This document shows, one piece after another, positions 15,072 to 22,654 of a DNA stretch of 33,393 nt (position 1 is the first letter of the stretch; the number at the start of each line of letters is the position of its first letter). The stretch comes from Inquilinus limosus. GTDB taxonomy: Bacteria; Pseudomonadota; Alphaproteobacteria; DSM-16000; Inquilinaceae. The DNA is taken from NCBI RefSeq assembly GCF_002195995.1, contig NZ_NHON01000068.1:1-33393 (forward strand), given 5' to 3'. A program made the position numbers and the translations under genes. The notes below the pieces were generated by a model. It was given only the letters and a program-made list of their open reading frames with translations, made no database searches and was not told the origin of the DNA.

Positions 15072-16646
15072 CTAATCCGGCAGCGTGACCGGCGCGGCGG
15101 CGGCCAGGGGGCGGCGCAGCCGGTCCGGGTCGTCATAGCGCCACAGCGGGATGCCGGCGCAGCGCTCCACCCGGTCGGGCATGCCGTAGCGGGCGGCGAT
15201 GGCGCGGGCGTGCAGCCCGTCCATCAGGATGAAGCCGAAGGGCGGGGCCTGCGAGGCCTGCGGGCCCCCGGCGCCACCGGTCCAGTCCGCCTTGGCCCAA
15301 TCCTCGTTGACGATCCAGTGATAGGGGGCGCCGTTGCGCGCCACCTGGGCGATCTGCACCCGCCGGCCGGAATGCAGCACCAGCGGCTTGGCCCACCAGT
15401 AGCCGGTGAGGCCGGCGACCGGCGCCTGGCCCGCGAAGCAGGCCAGGGTCGGCGGCGGCACGATCCGCGCCGCCAGCTGCGCCGGCCGGGCCCAGAACAT
15501 CGCGGCAGCGGCCAGCAGCACGGCCAGCACCGTCCCGGCCGACCAGTGCGGCACGCGCAGCCGGTCGGCGGCGAGATGGGCCAGCCACAACGCCGTCAGC
15601 AGCCACCAGGGCTGGAAATAGCGCAGGAAGGAATCGTCCCGGAAGATGCCGAACAGCACCACCGCCAGCAGCGTCGCCAGCGAGGACGCCGCCGCGAAGA
15701 CCGCGATCCGGTCCGCCGGCTCGACCACCCGGTGCCCCGCGGCCAGGGCGCGCAGGACCGCAAGGGTGCGCAGCACCGGCAGCAGGGCGAAGGCGATCAG
15801 CCCGAGATTGACCGCCGTCTCCGCCGCGCTCGCCCGCCACAGCACGCCGCCGAGCCGGGACAGGCCGTAGCCGATGCCGAGGTCGAGCTGGCGGCGATAG
15901 ACGCCGTTCAGCGGGTTGATCCAGTCCTGCGCCAGATAGGCGGCCAGCGCCGCCGCCCCCACCACGGCCGCGGCCGCCAGGGCCGCCCCGCGGCCGCGCG
16001 GCGCCAGGGCGCAGAGCAGCGACAAGGCCAGGGCCGGCGCCGCGGCATAGGGCAGGACGAAGCTGTCCGACAGCACCCCGGCCAGGATCAGGGTTGCCAG
16101 CCCGGCCAGCGGCCACGGACCTGGCCGCTCGAGCTGGCGCAGCACCAGCAGCAACGCCGCGGCCGCGATCAGGATCGCGCCGAAATGGAAGGTGACGACG
16201 AAGGGATACACCAGCCAGTTCAGCGCATAGGCGCCGGCGAGGCCCCAGCCGAAGCCGAAGAGCAGCGCCAGCACCAGGGCGAGGATGGCCACGGCCATGG
16301 CGGGGGAGCGGCCGCCCGCGGCGCGGTGCACGGCGCCGCCGAGCAGCAGCAGCAGGCCGAGCTGCAGCGCCGCGGCCAGCGGCAGGGCCTGGCGGAAATC
16401 GCCGGTCGCGAGGTCGGTCAGGCCGTAGACCGCCATGTCGGGGAAGACGTAGGGGCCGGGCGTCAGGTGCCAGCCGCGCAGCGCGTCGAGGCCGCGATGC
16501 AGGTCGTCGAACAGGGCCGGCAGGTACAGCGCGTCGGCATTGCCGATCAGGGTGACCGCGCCGGGCAGCCGCAGCACCAGCGCCGTCGCCAGCAGCGACA
16601 GGCCGGCGACCGCGATCAGCAGCAGAAGGAGGCGGAGCCTTCGCAA
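15072..16646 (-). CDS. Polytopic membrane protein, possible GT-C-like glycosyltransferase
   Basis: 524 residues from a TTG at 16646, 7 bp after the acyltransferase stop. I count roughly ten to twelve hydrophobic helices between residues 5 and 385, then a soluble ~140-residue C-terminal region (PPPTLACFAGQ ... RVERCAGIPLWRYDDPDRL). After the first helix there is a loop with NADALYLPALFDDL and GWHLTPGPYVFPDM; an acidic first periplasmic loop like this is common in GT-C lipid-linked glycosyltransferases. I do not recognise a named family, so the glycosyltransferase idea is only structural resemblance. Being third after YdcF and PlsC suggests an envelope role. The start is uncertain, as no Shine-Dalgarno is clear. 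Confidence 0.75.
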   Translation of the reverse strand: MRRLRLLLLLIAVAGLSLLATALVLRLPGAVTLIGNADALYLPALFDDLHRGLDALRGWHLTPGPYVFPDMAVYGLTDLATGDFRQALPLAAALQLGLLLLLGGAVHRAAGGRSPAMAVAILALVLALLFGFGWGLAGAYALNWLVYPFVVTFHFGAILIAAAALLLVLRQLERPGPWPLAGLATLILAGVLSDSFVLPYAAAPALALSLLCALAPRGRGAALAAAAVVGAAALAAYLAQDWINPLNGVYRRQLDLGIGYGLSRLGGVLWRASAAETAVNLGLIAFALLPVLRTLAVLRALAAGHRVVEPADRIAVFAAASSLATLLAVVLFGIFRDDSFLRYFQPWWLLTALWLAHLAADRLRVPHWSAGTVLAVLLAAAAMFWARPAQLAARIVPPPTLACFAGQAPVAGLTGYWWAKPLVLHSGRRVQIAQVARNGAPYHWIVNEDWAKADWTGGAGGPQASQAPPFGFILMDGLHARAIAARYGMPDRVERCAGIPLWRYDDPDRLRRPLAAAAPVTLPD

Positions 16647-16653
16647 CCGGCGC

Positions 16654-17409
16654 TCAGACCGTCGCCGTGACCTTGGCCGGGCGCGGCGTCGGCGGCCCGC
16701 CGGCGGCGACCGACAGGCGCTCGGACGCCGTCTCCAGCTCCTCCTCCAGCCGGCGCATCATCTCGTCGCGCGGCAGGCCGGGCGGGATCGGCGGCAGGAA
16801 CTCGACCGTGATCGTGCCGGGGCGCTTGCGGAAGGCGCGGCGGCCCCAGAACACGCCGGAGTTCAGCGCCATCGGCACCACCGGCACGTCCAGCCCCTCA
16901 TAGAGGGCACCGACGCCGATGCGGTAGGGCCGCCAGGTGCCCGGCGCGGTGCGGGTGCCCTGCGGGAAGATCGCGATCGGCCGGCCTTCCGCGACGCGCA
17001 CCCTGGCATGGTCGATCATGCTGCGGATCGCCTTGCTGCCGGCGCCGCGGTCGACCGGGATCATGCCGGTCTTCAGCAGGTACTTGCCCCAGACCGGCAC
17101 CTTCAGCAGCTCGGATTTCAGCACGATCGCCGGGTCGGGCAGCAGCAGGTGCAGCTTCAGCGTCTCCCACGCCGACTGGTGCTTGGCGGCGACGATGCAG
17201 GCGCCGTCCGGCAGGTTCTCGCGCCCGACCACCCGGTAGTCGATGCCGAGGACGGTCTTCTCCAGCCAGTGCGTGACCCGCAGCCAGACGAAGATCCAGG
17301 CCATCATCGCGCGGTGCGACAGCAGCATGGACGGCAGCAGCGCGAAGCAGCAGACCGTGGTCCAGCCGTAGAACAGCAGGGTGTAGAGGGCCGAGCGCAG
17401 GATGACCAT
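16654..17409 (-). CDS. plsC: 1-acyl-sn-glycerol-3-phosphate acyltransferase (PlsC-like)
   Basis: 251 residues. An N-terminal membrane segment lies at about 6-30 (ALYTLLFYGWTTVCCFALLP). Acyltransferase block I is KHQSAWET, with His77 followed by Glu82 (HX4E instead of the usual HX4D). Block II/III is KVPVWGKYLLKTGMIPVDRG and FPQGTR at 148-153 (Gln replaces the usual Glu), and VVPMALNSGVFW corresponds to block IV. It transfers an acyl chain to lysophosphatidic acid at the inner membrane. The two substitutions occur in an alphaproteobacterial subgroup as far as I recall, so they need not mean loss of activity. It starts 6 bp after the YdcF stop and is followed 7 bp later by the membrane protein, so the three form an operon. 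Confidence 0.92.
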   Translation of the reverse strand: MVILRSALYTLLFYGWTTVCCFALLPSMLLSHRAMMAWIFVWLRVTHWLEKTVLGIDYRVVGRENLPDGACIVAAKHQSAWETLKLHLLLPDPAIVLKSELLKVPVWGKYLLKTGMIPVDRGAGSKAIRSMIDHARVRVAEGRPIAIFPQGTRTAPGTWRPYRIGVGALYEGLDVPVVPMALNSGVFWGRRAFRKRPGTITVEFLPPIPPGLPRDEMMRRLEEELETASERLSVAAGGPPTPRPAKVTATV

Positions 17410-17415
17410 GACGCC

Positions 17416-18039
17416 CTATATCCTGCGAAGGGTGACCCGCGCCAGCGCAACCAGGAATTTGTTGTATTCGGAGACGATCAGCCGCGCCGTGCCGGGCCAG
17501 GCCCACCAGCGGTCGAGATGCACGGTCTCCGGATCCACCGGCTGGCGCTTGATCTCGATCTCCGGCATCGCGGCGCGGAATTCCAGCATGCTGCGCGGCA
17601 TGTGGTAGTTCGAGGTGACGAGGCGCAGGCTGCGGAAGCCATGCGCCCGCATCCATTCCGCCGCCTCCTGCGCGTTGCCGAGGGTGTCGGCGGCGGCGTA
17701 GCCGAGATCGACGCAGCAGCGCAGCGAATCATCGGTCGGCGACAGGGCGAACAGCTCCTCCAGCTTCACGTCGCGATGCACGCCGCTGACCAGCAGCCGC
17801 TCGGCCGCGCCGCGGGCCAGCAGGTCGAGGCCGGCGCGCAGCCGCTCGCTGCCGCCGGTCAGCACCACGATCGCGTCGGTGTGGTCGGGGTCGACCTCGC
17901 CGCCGCGTCCGGCCTGGGCCACGAACCAGGCCAGCCCCAGCGCCCAGGCCCCGGCCAGCACCATGGCCAGCAGCAGCAGCCGGCGCAGGCGGCGGCGCCA
18001 GCGTCTGGGCTTCGGAAGGGGATCGACGGTGCTCGACAT
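17416..18039 (-). CDS. YdcF/ElyC family protein (DUF218)
   Basis: 207 residues from the ATG at 18039; a TTG directly before it is also in frame. An Arg-rich stretch (RRWRRRLRRL) and one membrane helix at about 20-41 place the rest in the periplasm. The DUF218 core is recognisable: DAIVVLTGGSERLRAGLDLL, RLLVSGVH, the central SLRCCVDLGYAAADTLGNAQ and LVTSNYHMPRSMLEF. Family members such as ElyC and SanA act in envelope or undecaprenyl-phosphate metabolism, but no reaction is firmly known. In many alphaproteobacteria this gene follows ftsE-ftsX; here the upstream position is a 194-bp gap with no gene. Confidence 0.9.
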   Translation of the reverse strand: MSSTVDPLPKPRRWRRRLRRLLLLAMVLAGAWALGLAWFVAQAGRGGEVDPDHTDAIVVLTGGSERLRAGLDLLARGAAERLLVSGVHRDVKLEELFALSPTDDSLRCCVDLGYAAADTLGNAQEAAEWMRAHGFRSLRLVTSNYHMPRSMLEFRAAMPEIEIKRQPVDPETVHLDRWWAWPGTARLIVSEYNKFLVALARVTLRRI

Positions 18040-18233
18040 CAACGAACTGCTGTTGCGCCGCGGCCGCGGTCACGGCGCCCGGACGGGAAAGGGGCGGATC
18101 GTGGCAAGTTTATGCGGCCGCGTCACGGCTCCGGAGCGACATCCCGCGGCCGTCTTCCGCAACTCCTTCGCGCCATTCACAAAATTGCCTCGGATGATAT
18201 AGGCAGCGGCAAGGCGCCGTGCGATAAGGCGCC

Positions 18234-18956
18234 ATGATCGTCACCTGCCCCAGCTGTTCGACCCGTTATCTCGTCGATCCGGCGGCGATCGGCCCCGACG
18301 GCCGGCGCGTCAAATGCGCCCGCTGCGGCCATCTGTGGCGCGAATCGGCGGTCGAGCCGGTGGCGGCGCCGGCTCCGGTCCCGCCGGAACCGCAGCCGGT
18401 GCTGGTCGGGCCGGCGGGCACGCAGGCGCCGCCCCCTCCCCCGTCGGCCATGGGGCACATCACCAACCTGCCGGTGGTGATCAAACCGCGCCGGCGCGAC
18501 GGGCCGGCGGTCGGCGTGGCGCTGGCGGTGCTGCTGATCGGCGGCCTGGCCGGGGTGGGGTATTTCGCGCGCGACTCGATCGTCCGCTTCTGGCCGCCGG
18601 CGATCCGCCTCTACGACACCATCGGCGTGCCGGTGGCCGAGCCGGTGGAGACCGGCGCGCTGGGCCGCGGCCTGGTGCTGCAGGACCTGGAGGTCCGGCG
18701 CGTCGCCGCCGGCAGCGGCCAGCAGGTGGTGGTCACCGGCCGGGTCGAGAACCGGGCGCTGCTGACCCGCCCGGTGCCGCCGATCGAGGTGCGCCTCTTG
18801 GACGCCAGCCGCACCGTGGTGGCGCGCATGCCGCTGGTGGTGACCGCCGAACGGCTGGCGCCCGACCAGTCGGTGCAGGTGGCGGCGACGGTCGAGATGG
18901 TGCCCGAGGCCGCCACCCGGCTGGAGATCGGCGCCCGGACCAGCACCGGGCCGTAA
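18234..18956 (+). CDS. MJ0042 zinc-finger and DUF3426 domain protein
   Basis: 240 residues. The N-terminus is a zinc finger of the MJ0042 type: MIVTCPSCSTRYLVDPAAIG and VKCARCGHLWRES, with Cys5, Cys8, Cys28 and Cys31 as ligands. A Pro/Ala-rich linker (about 43-75) leads to one membrane helix at about 94-112 (VGVALAVLLIGGLAGVGYF). Beyond it, from about 140, is a beta-sandwich DUF3426 domain (LVLQDLEVRRVAAGSGQQVV, VTGRVENRALLTRPVPPIEV). The finger is thus cytoplasmic and the DUF3426 part periplasmic. Function is unknown, though it usually lies next to ftsE/ftsX-linked genes. It is divergent from ydcF. Confidence 0.92.
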   Translation: MIVTCPSCSTRYLVDPAAIGPDGRRVKCARCGHLWRESAVEPVAAPAPVPPEPQPVLVGPAGTQAPPPPPSAMGHITNLPVVIKPRRRDGPAVGVALAVLLIGGLAGVGYFARDSIVRFWPPAIRLYDTIGVPVAEPVETGALGRGLVLQDLEVRRVAAGSGQQVVVTGRVENRALLTRPVPPIEVRLLDASRTVVARMPLVVTAERLAPDQSVQVAATVEMVPEAATRLEIGARTSTGP

Positions 18957-18993
18957 GGCCTGGGTCGCGGTCTCGCCCCTCGTTCCATTTCAT

Positions 18994-19088
18994 TGTCATC
19001 CTCGGGCTTGACCCGAGGATCCAGGGGCGGCCAGGGCGGTCCTTGGTGGCCCCTGGATGGCCACGTCGCTACGCTCCTCGCCATGACG
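18994..19088. repeat. Hybrid palindromic repeat: type-C left arm, type-B right arm
   Basis: The left half TGTCATCCTCGGGCTTGACC then CGAGGATCCAGG contains its own small hairpin. The right half CCTGGATGGCCACGTCGCTA then CGCTCCTCGCCATGACGA is type B. Only the outer GTCAT/ATGAC and inner ATCCAGG/CCTGGAT pair across the centre. It lies between the convergent ends of the MJ0042 gene and the dehydratase gene. Confidence 0.8.
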
Positions 19089-19124
19089 ATGAGGTCATGG
19101 CTGAATAGCCATCCAGCACCGCGG

Positions 19125-20093
19125 TCAGCTGATGCCGAACCGCGCCCGCCAGCGCTCGATATCGGCCAGCGAGACGTTGCCGCCGCACAGGATCAGCGCC
19201 ACCCGCGCATCGGCCGGCAGCCGGTCCTTCAGCCGCAGCGCGGCGGCCCAGGTGCAGCCGGCGGCGGGCTCGGTCACCACCTTCGCCTGCTCGGCCAGCA
19301 CCTGCACGCCGCGCACCGCCTCGGCATCCGGCACCACCAGCACCTCCTCCACCGCGTCGCGGACAATGGCCAGCGTGCGCTCGGAGACCGAGGGCGCGCC
19401 GAGGGTGGTGGAGATCGAGGTGACGGCCGGCAGGCGCACCGGCTGGCCGGCGGCCAGCGCCTGGCTCATGGCGTCGGCGCCCTCGGTCTCGACGCCCCAG
19501 ATCCGGATGTCCGGCCGCAGCGCCTTCACCGCGGTGATGACGCCGGAGATCATGCCGCCGCCGCCGATCGAGGCGATGATGTCGGTGGTGTCGGGCACGT
19601 CCTCCAGCAGCTCGAGCCCCATCGTGCCCTGGCCGGAGATCACGCGCGGGTCGTCGAAGGGGTGGATCAGGGTGCGGCCGGCGGCCGCCTGGCGCTCGGC
19701 CTCGGCGAAGGCGGCGGCGATGTCGGCGACCAGCACCACCTCCGCCCCCTCGGCGCGGGTGCCGGCGACGTAGTTCTCCGGCGTCACATTCGGCATGATC
19801 AGCGTGGCGTCCAGCCCCAGCACCCGGGCGGCATAGGCGACGCCGAGCGCATGGTTGCCGCCGGAGACCGCGACCACCCCGGCCGCCCGCTCGGCCTCGC
19901 CGAGGCTGAGCATGGCGTTGAAGGCGCCGCGCGCCTTGAACGAGCCGCCATGCTGCAGCAGCTCCAGCTTCGCCGCCACCGGCCGGCCGAGCAGGCTGCC
20001 CAGCAGCTCTCGCGGCAGGGTCGGGGTGCGCAGCACATAGGGGGCAATGCGGGCGCGCGCGGCGCGGATCGTCTCGAGCGTGATCGCCGTCAC
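19125..20093 (-). CDS. Threonine/serine dehydratase (PLP fold type II)
   Basis: 322 residues from the GTG at 20093, with GAGGA 6 bases upstream. The frame extends much further upstream only as a shadow of the DUF4175 gene. PLP-binding Lys53 is in GGSFKARGAFNAM, SGGNHA at 77-82 contacts the cofactor or substrate, and the phosphate-binding Gly loop SIGGGG is at 175-180. A late CGGN motif is also present. The ACT regulatory domain of biosynthetic IlvA is absent, so this is the short form: a catabolic threonine dehydratase (threonine to 2-oxobutyrate and ammonia), a serine dehydratase or racemase, or a related ammonia-lyase. It follows the DUF4175 gene by 35 bp on the same strand and may be read through from it. 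Confidence 0.92.
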   Translation of the reverse strand: MTAITLETIRAARARIAPYVLRTPTLPRELLGSLLGRPVAAKLELLQHGGSFKARGAFNAMLSLGEAERAAGVVAVSGGNHALGVAYAARVLGLDATLIMPNVTPENYVAGTRAEGAEVVLVADIAAAFAEAERQAAAGRTLIHPFDDPRVISGQGTMGLELLEDVPDTTDIIASIGGGGMISGVITAVKALRPDIRIWGVETEGADAMSQALAAGQPVRLPAVTSISTTLGAPSVSERTLAIVRDAVEEVLVVPDAEAVRGVQVLAEQAKVVTEPAAGCTWAAALRLKDRLPADARVALILCGGNVSLADIERWRARFGIS

Positions 20094-20128
20094 GGGTGGT
20101 CCTCGTCCTGGCGGAATCGGGGCCGCGC

Positions 20129-22633
20129 TCAGAACTGGCGCAGCAGCCTCTGTATATAATCCCGCTCCAGCGGCGAAGACGAGCGGCCATTGAGGCGCTG
20201 GCGCAACTCGTCGAGGATGGCGCGGGCGCGCTCGGTGTCGAACTGGGTCGGCACCTTGGTGTCGCCCTCCGAATTGGACGTCCCCTGGCCATCCGGCTTC
20301 TCGAGCTCGCGGCCGAGCGGATCCTGGTTCGCAGAGCGGCGGCCCGGCTGGCCCGGGCCGGTCATGCCCGGCTGCAGGGCCATGTTCTCCATCATCTGCT
20401 GCGCCAGCCCCTGCAGCCCCTGCTGCAGCTGGTCCAGCGCCTCGGTCTGCGACGGCACGGCGCCGCCGGGGTCGCCCTGGGCCAGGGCCTCGCCCGACTG
20501 CTTCATCGCCCGCTCGGCCCGGCCCAGCGGCATCGGGATGTCGCCGCCCATGTCGCCCAGCTCGCGCATCATCTCGCCCAGCGCCCGGCGCAGCGCCTCC
20601 TGGGTCTGGGCGTTCTGCTCCGGCGTGCCGTCCTGCGGCTGCTGCGAGGACTGGCCCTCCTCGCCCTGCTGGGCCTGCTGCTGGCGGAAGGTCTGGTCCA
20701 GCAGCTGGCGCTGGGCGTTGGTCAGCTTCTGCAGGTCCTTCAGCAGGTTCATGGCCTTCTGCTGGGCCTGGGCCTGCTGCTGGCTCATCTGCCCCATGCG
20801 CATGTTTTCCATCATGTTCTGCATCTGGGACAGAAGCTGCCGCGCCTGGTCCTTGGCGCCGGATTCCGACAGCTGCTGCATCTTGTCGATCATGTCCTGG
20901 AACTGCTTCTGGTCCATGATCTGCGCGTCCGGCGGGATCGGCGTCTCGGCCATCTCGCCGCGCTGCATCTTCTGCTGCATCTGCTCGGCCATCGCCTGCA
21001 GGTAGCGGTCCATCGCCCGGCGCAGCTCGTCGGTCAGCTGCTTGATCTCCTCGTCGCTGGCGTTGCGCTCCAGCGCATCGGCCAGGCGCTGCTGGGCGTC
21101 GCGCAGCGACCGCTCGGCCAGCGACATGTCGCCGTCCTCGATCCTGAGCGCGGTGTCCCACAACAGGTCGCGCAGCGCGGCGACATGCGGCTTCGGGTCC
21201 TGGGCGAAGAACAGCCGCCGCGCCGCGGTGCGCAGCGCCAGGAACACCACCTTGTCGTCGTAGTAGCGGTCCGGCCGCTGCGACAGCATGTCGAGCGTCT
21301 CGGCCACGGTCTCGGACTGGTCCGGCTGCAGCGTCAGGGTGCGGCGCTGCTCGATGATGGCGCGGGCCACCGGGTGGTGGAACTCGCGCTCCGGCAGCGC
21401 CACCCGCTCCGGCGCGGACTTCGTGCTCTGCCCCGCCGCATCGGTCGCGGTCAGCACGATGTCGACGGCCTGCCCGGCCCAGGCATGCGGCGTCAGGTCC
21501 TGGTAGCTGGTGGTCTTGAGCTCCTTCGGCCAGCGCCCGGGCACCGACAGCGGGATGGTCAGCGGCGTCGGGTCCAGCACCGCCGGCGCGCCCGGTGCCA
21601 GGGTCAGGGTCGCGGTCAGGGTGGCGATGCCGTAATCGTCGCCAGCGGTGGCGTCGATCCGCAGCGCCTGGCGCTCGGTCGGCTTCGGCTTGTCGGTGAA
21701 GGACACGGTCGGCGGCGCGTCGGGCAGCACCTTGACCGGCCAGTCGCCCAGGGTGGTGCCGTCCTGGCTGACGCTGAGCCGGTCGCCGCCGGTGATCTTG
21801 GCCTGCAGCTCGTAGTTGCCGCCCTCGATCGGGGCGAAGGCGGTGTCGCTGCCGGCGAGGTTGAGGGTCGGGGCCTCGTCGCCGCCGGCGACCCGGCCGA
21901 CCAGGGCGCTGCCGGTCGGGATCTCGACCGGCCCCGGCGCCGGCTGGCCCGCCCCGGGCGCGGCCACCTGGCCGGCGGTGAGGTAGATCGGCGGCCGGCC
22001 GGTATAGGCCGGCGGGGTGACGAACAGGTCGAGCCGCGGCGCGGTGGCCGCGGCGGCGCCAAACAGGCCGGGCGACAAAGCGCGGCCGATCCGGCCCCGC
22101 CAGTCGTCGCCGGCGGCGACGACGGCCAGCACCAGCCCGATCACCACCAGGCCGCGCAGGGCGAAGCGGTCGGATTCGGCGTTGCGCGGCCGCGGCAGGC
22201 GGGGCTTGAGCAGCCGCAGCTGCGCAGCGCGCTGGGCCAAATGGCGCTGCCACAGCACGCGGCTGAGCGGGTCGGAGGTGCCGGTGGCCTGGGTGTCGCG
22301 CAGGCCGGTCAGCGGCCGGTGCTCCAGGCCGCTGTCCCGCTCCAGCCGGCGACGGGCCGAGAGCCCGTCGGGCAGGCGGAGCCGCCACAGCGGCCGGCTG
22401 GCCAGCACCAGCGCCGCGGCGAAGGCGACCAGGATCAGGGCGTGCAGCCACCCCGGCAAGTCGGGCAGCAGGTCGAAGCCGGCGAGGACCAGGAAGGCGC
22501 CGAGCACGGTGGCGACGGGCCAGGCGGCGCGCCATGCCGCCTCCCAGGCCGCAGCCAACCATGCCAGCGCGATCTTGACGCGCGGCTCGGCCGGCTCGGT
22601 CGTCCCCGGGGCCTCCGTGGGGCTGCGGGCCAC
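20129..22633 (-). CDS. DUF4175 / TIGR02302 family membrane protein
   Basis: 834 residues from a GTG at 22633 with AGGAGG just upstream. Membrane segments lie at about 38-57, 64-82 and 160-178, followed by a periplasmic beta-rich region (residues about 200-400; DLFVTPPAYTGRPPIYLTAG). From about 470 to 770 it is helical and extraordinarily rich in Gln and Met (QMQQKMQRGEMAE, MQNMMENMRMGQMSQQQAQ), probably coiled coil or disordered. The C-terminus is RARAILDELRQRLNGRSSSP ... ERDYIQRLLRQF, typical of the family. Function is unknown; it is conserved in alphaproteobacteria next to lysA and argH, as here. It starts 21 bp after the lysA stop in the same operon. Confidence 0.92.
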   Translation of the reverse strand: MARSPTEAPGTTEPAEPRVKIALAWLAAAWEAAWRAAWPVATVLGAFLVLAGFDLLPDLPGWLHALILVAFAAALVLASRPLWRLRLPDGLSARRRLERDSGLEHRPLTGLRDTQATGTSDPLSRVLWQRHLAQRAAQLRLLKPRLPRPRNAESDRFALRGLVVIGLVLAVVAAGDDWRGRIGRALSPGLFGAAAATAPRLDLFVTPPAYTGRPPIYLTAGQVAAPGAGQPAPGPVEIPTGSALVGRVAGGDEAPTLNLAGSDTAFAPIEGGNYELQAKITGGDRLSVSQDGTTLGDWPVKVLPDAPPTVSFTDKPKPTERQALRIDATAGDDYGIATLTATLTLAPGAPAVLDPTPLTIPLSVPGRWPKELKTTSYQDLTPHAWAGQAVDIVLTATDAAGQSTKSAPERVALPEREFHHPVARAIIEQRRTLTLQPDQSETVAETLDMLSQRPDRYYDDKVVFLALRTAARRLFFAQDPKPHVAALRDLLWDTALRIEDGDMSLAERSLRDAQQRLADALERNASDEEIKQLTDELRRAMDRYLQAMAEQMQQKMQRGEMAETPIPPDAQIMDQKQFQDMIDKMQQLSESGAKDQARQLLSQMQNMMENMRMGQMSQQQAQAQQKAMNLLKDLQKLTNAQRQLLDQTFRQQQAQQGEEGQSSQQPQDGTPEQNAQTQEALRRALGEMMRELGDMGGDIPMPLGRAERAMKQSGEALAQGDPGGAVPSQTEALDQLQQGLQGLAQQMMENMALQPGMTGPGQPGRRSANQDPLGRELEKPDGQGTSNSEGDTKVPTQFDTERARAILDELRQRLNGRSSSPLERDYIQRLLRQF

Positions 22634-22654
22634 CTCTCCTCCTACGCCTCTCCG

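Noticed and set aside
19125-22562. A minus-strand open frame of 1145 codons covering dehydratase and more
   Set aside because: Only the last 322 residues are protein-like (the dehydratase). The rest is a shifted-frame shadow of the DUF4175 gene.
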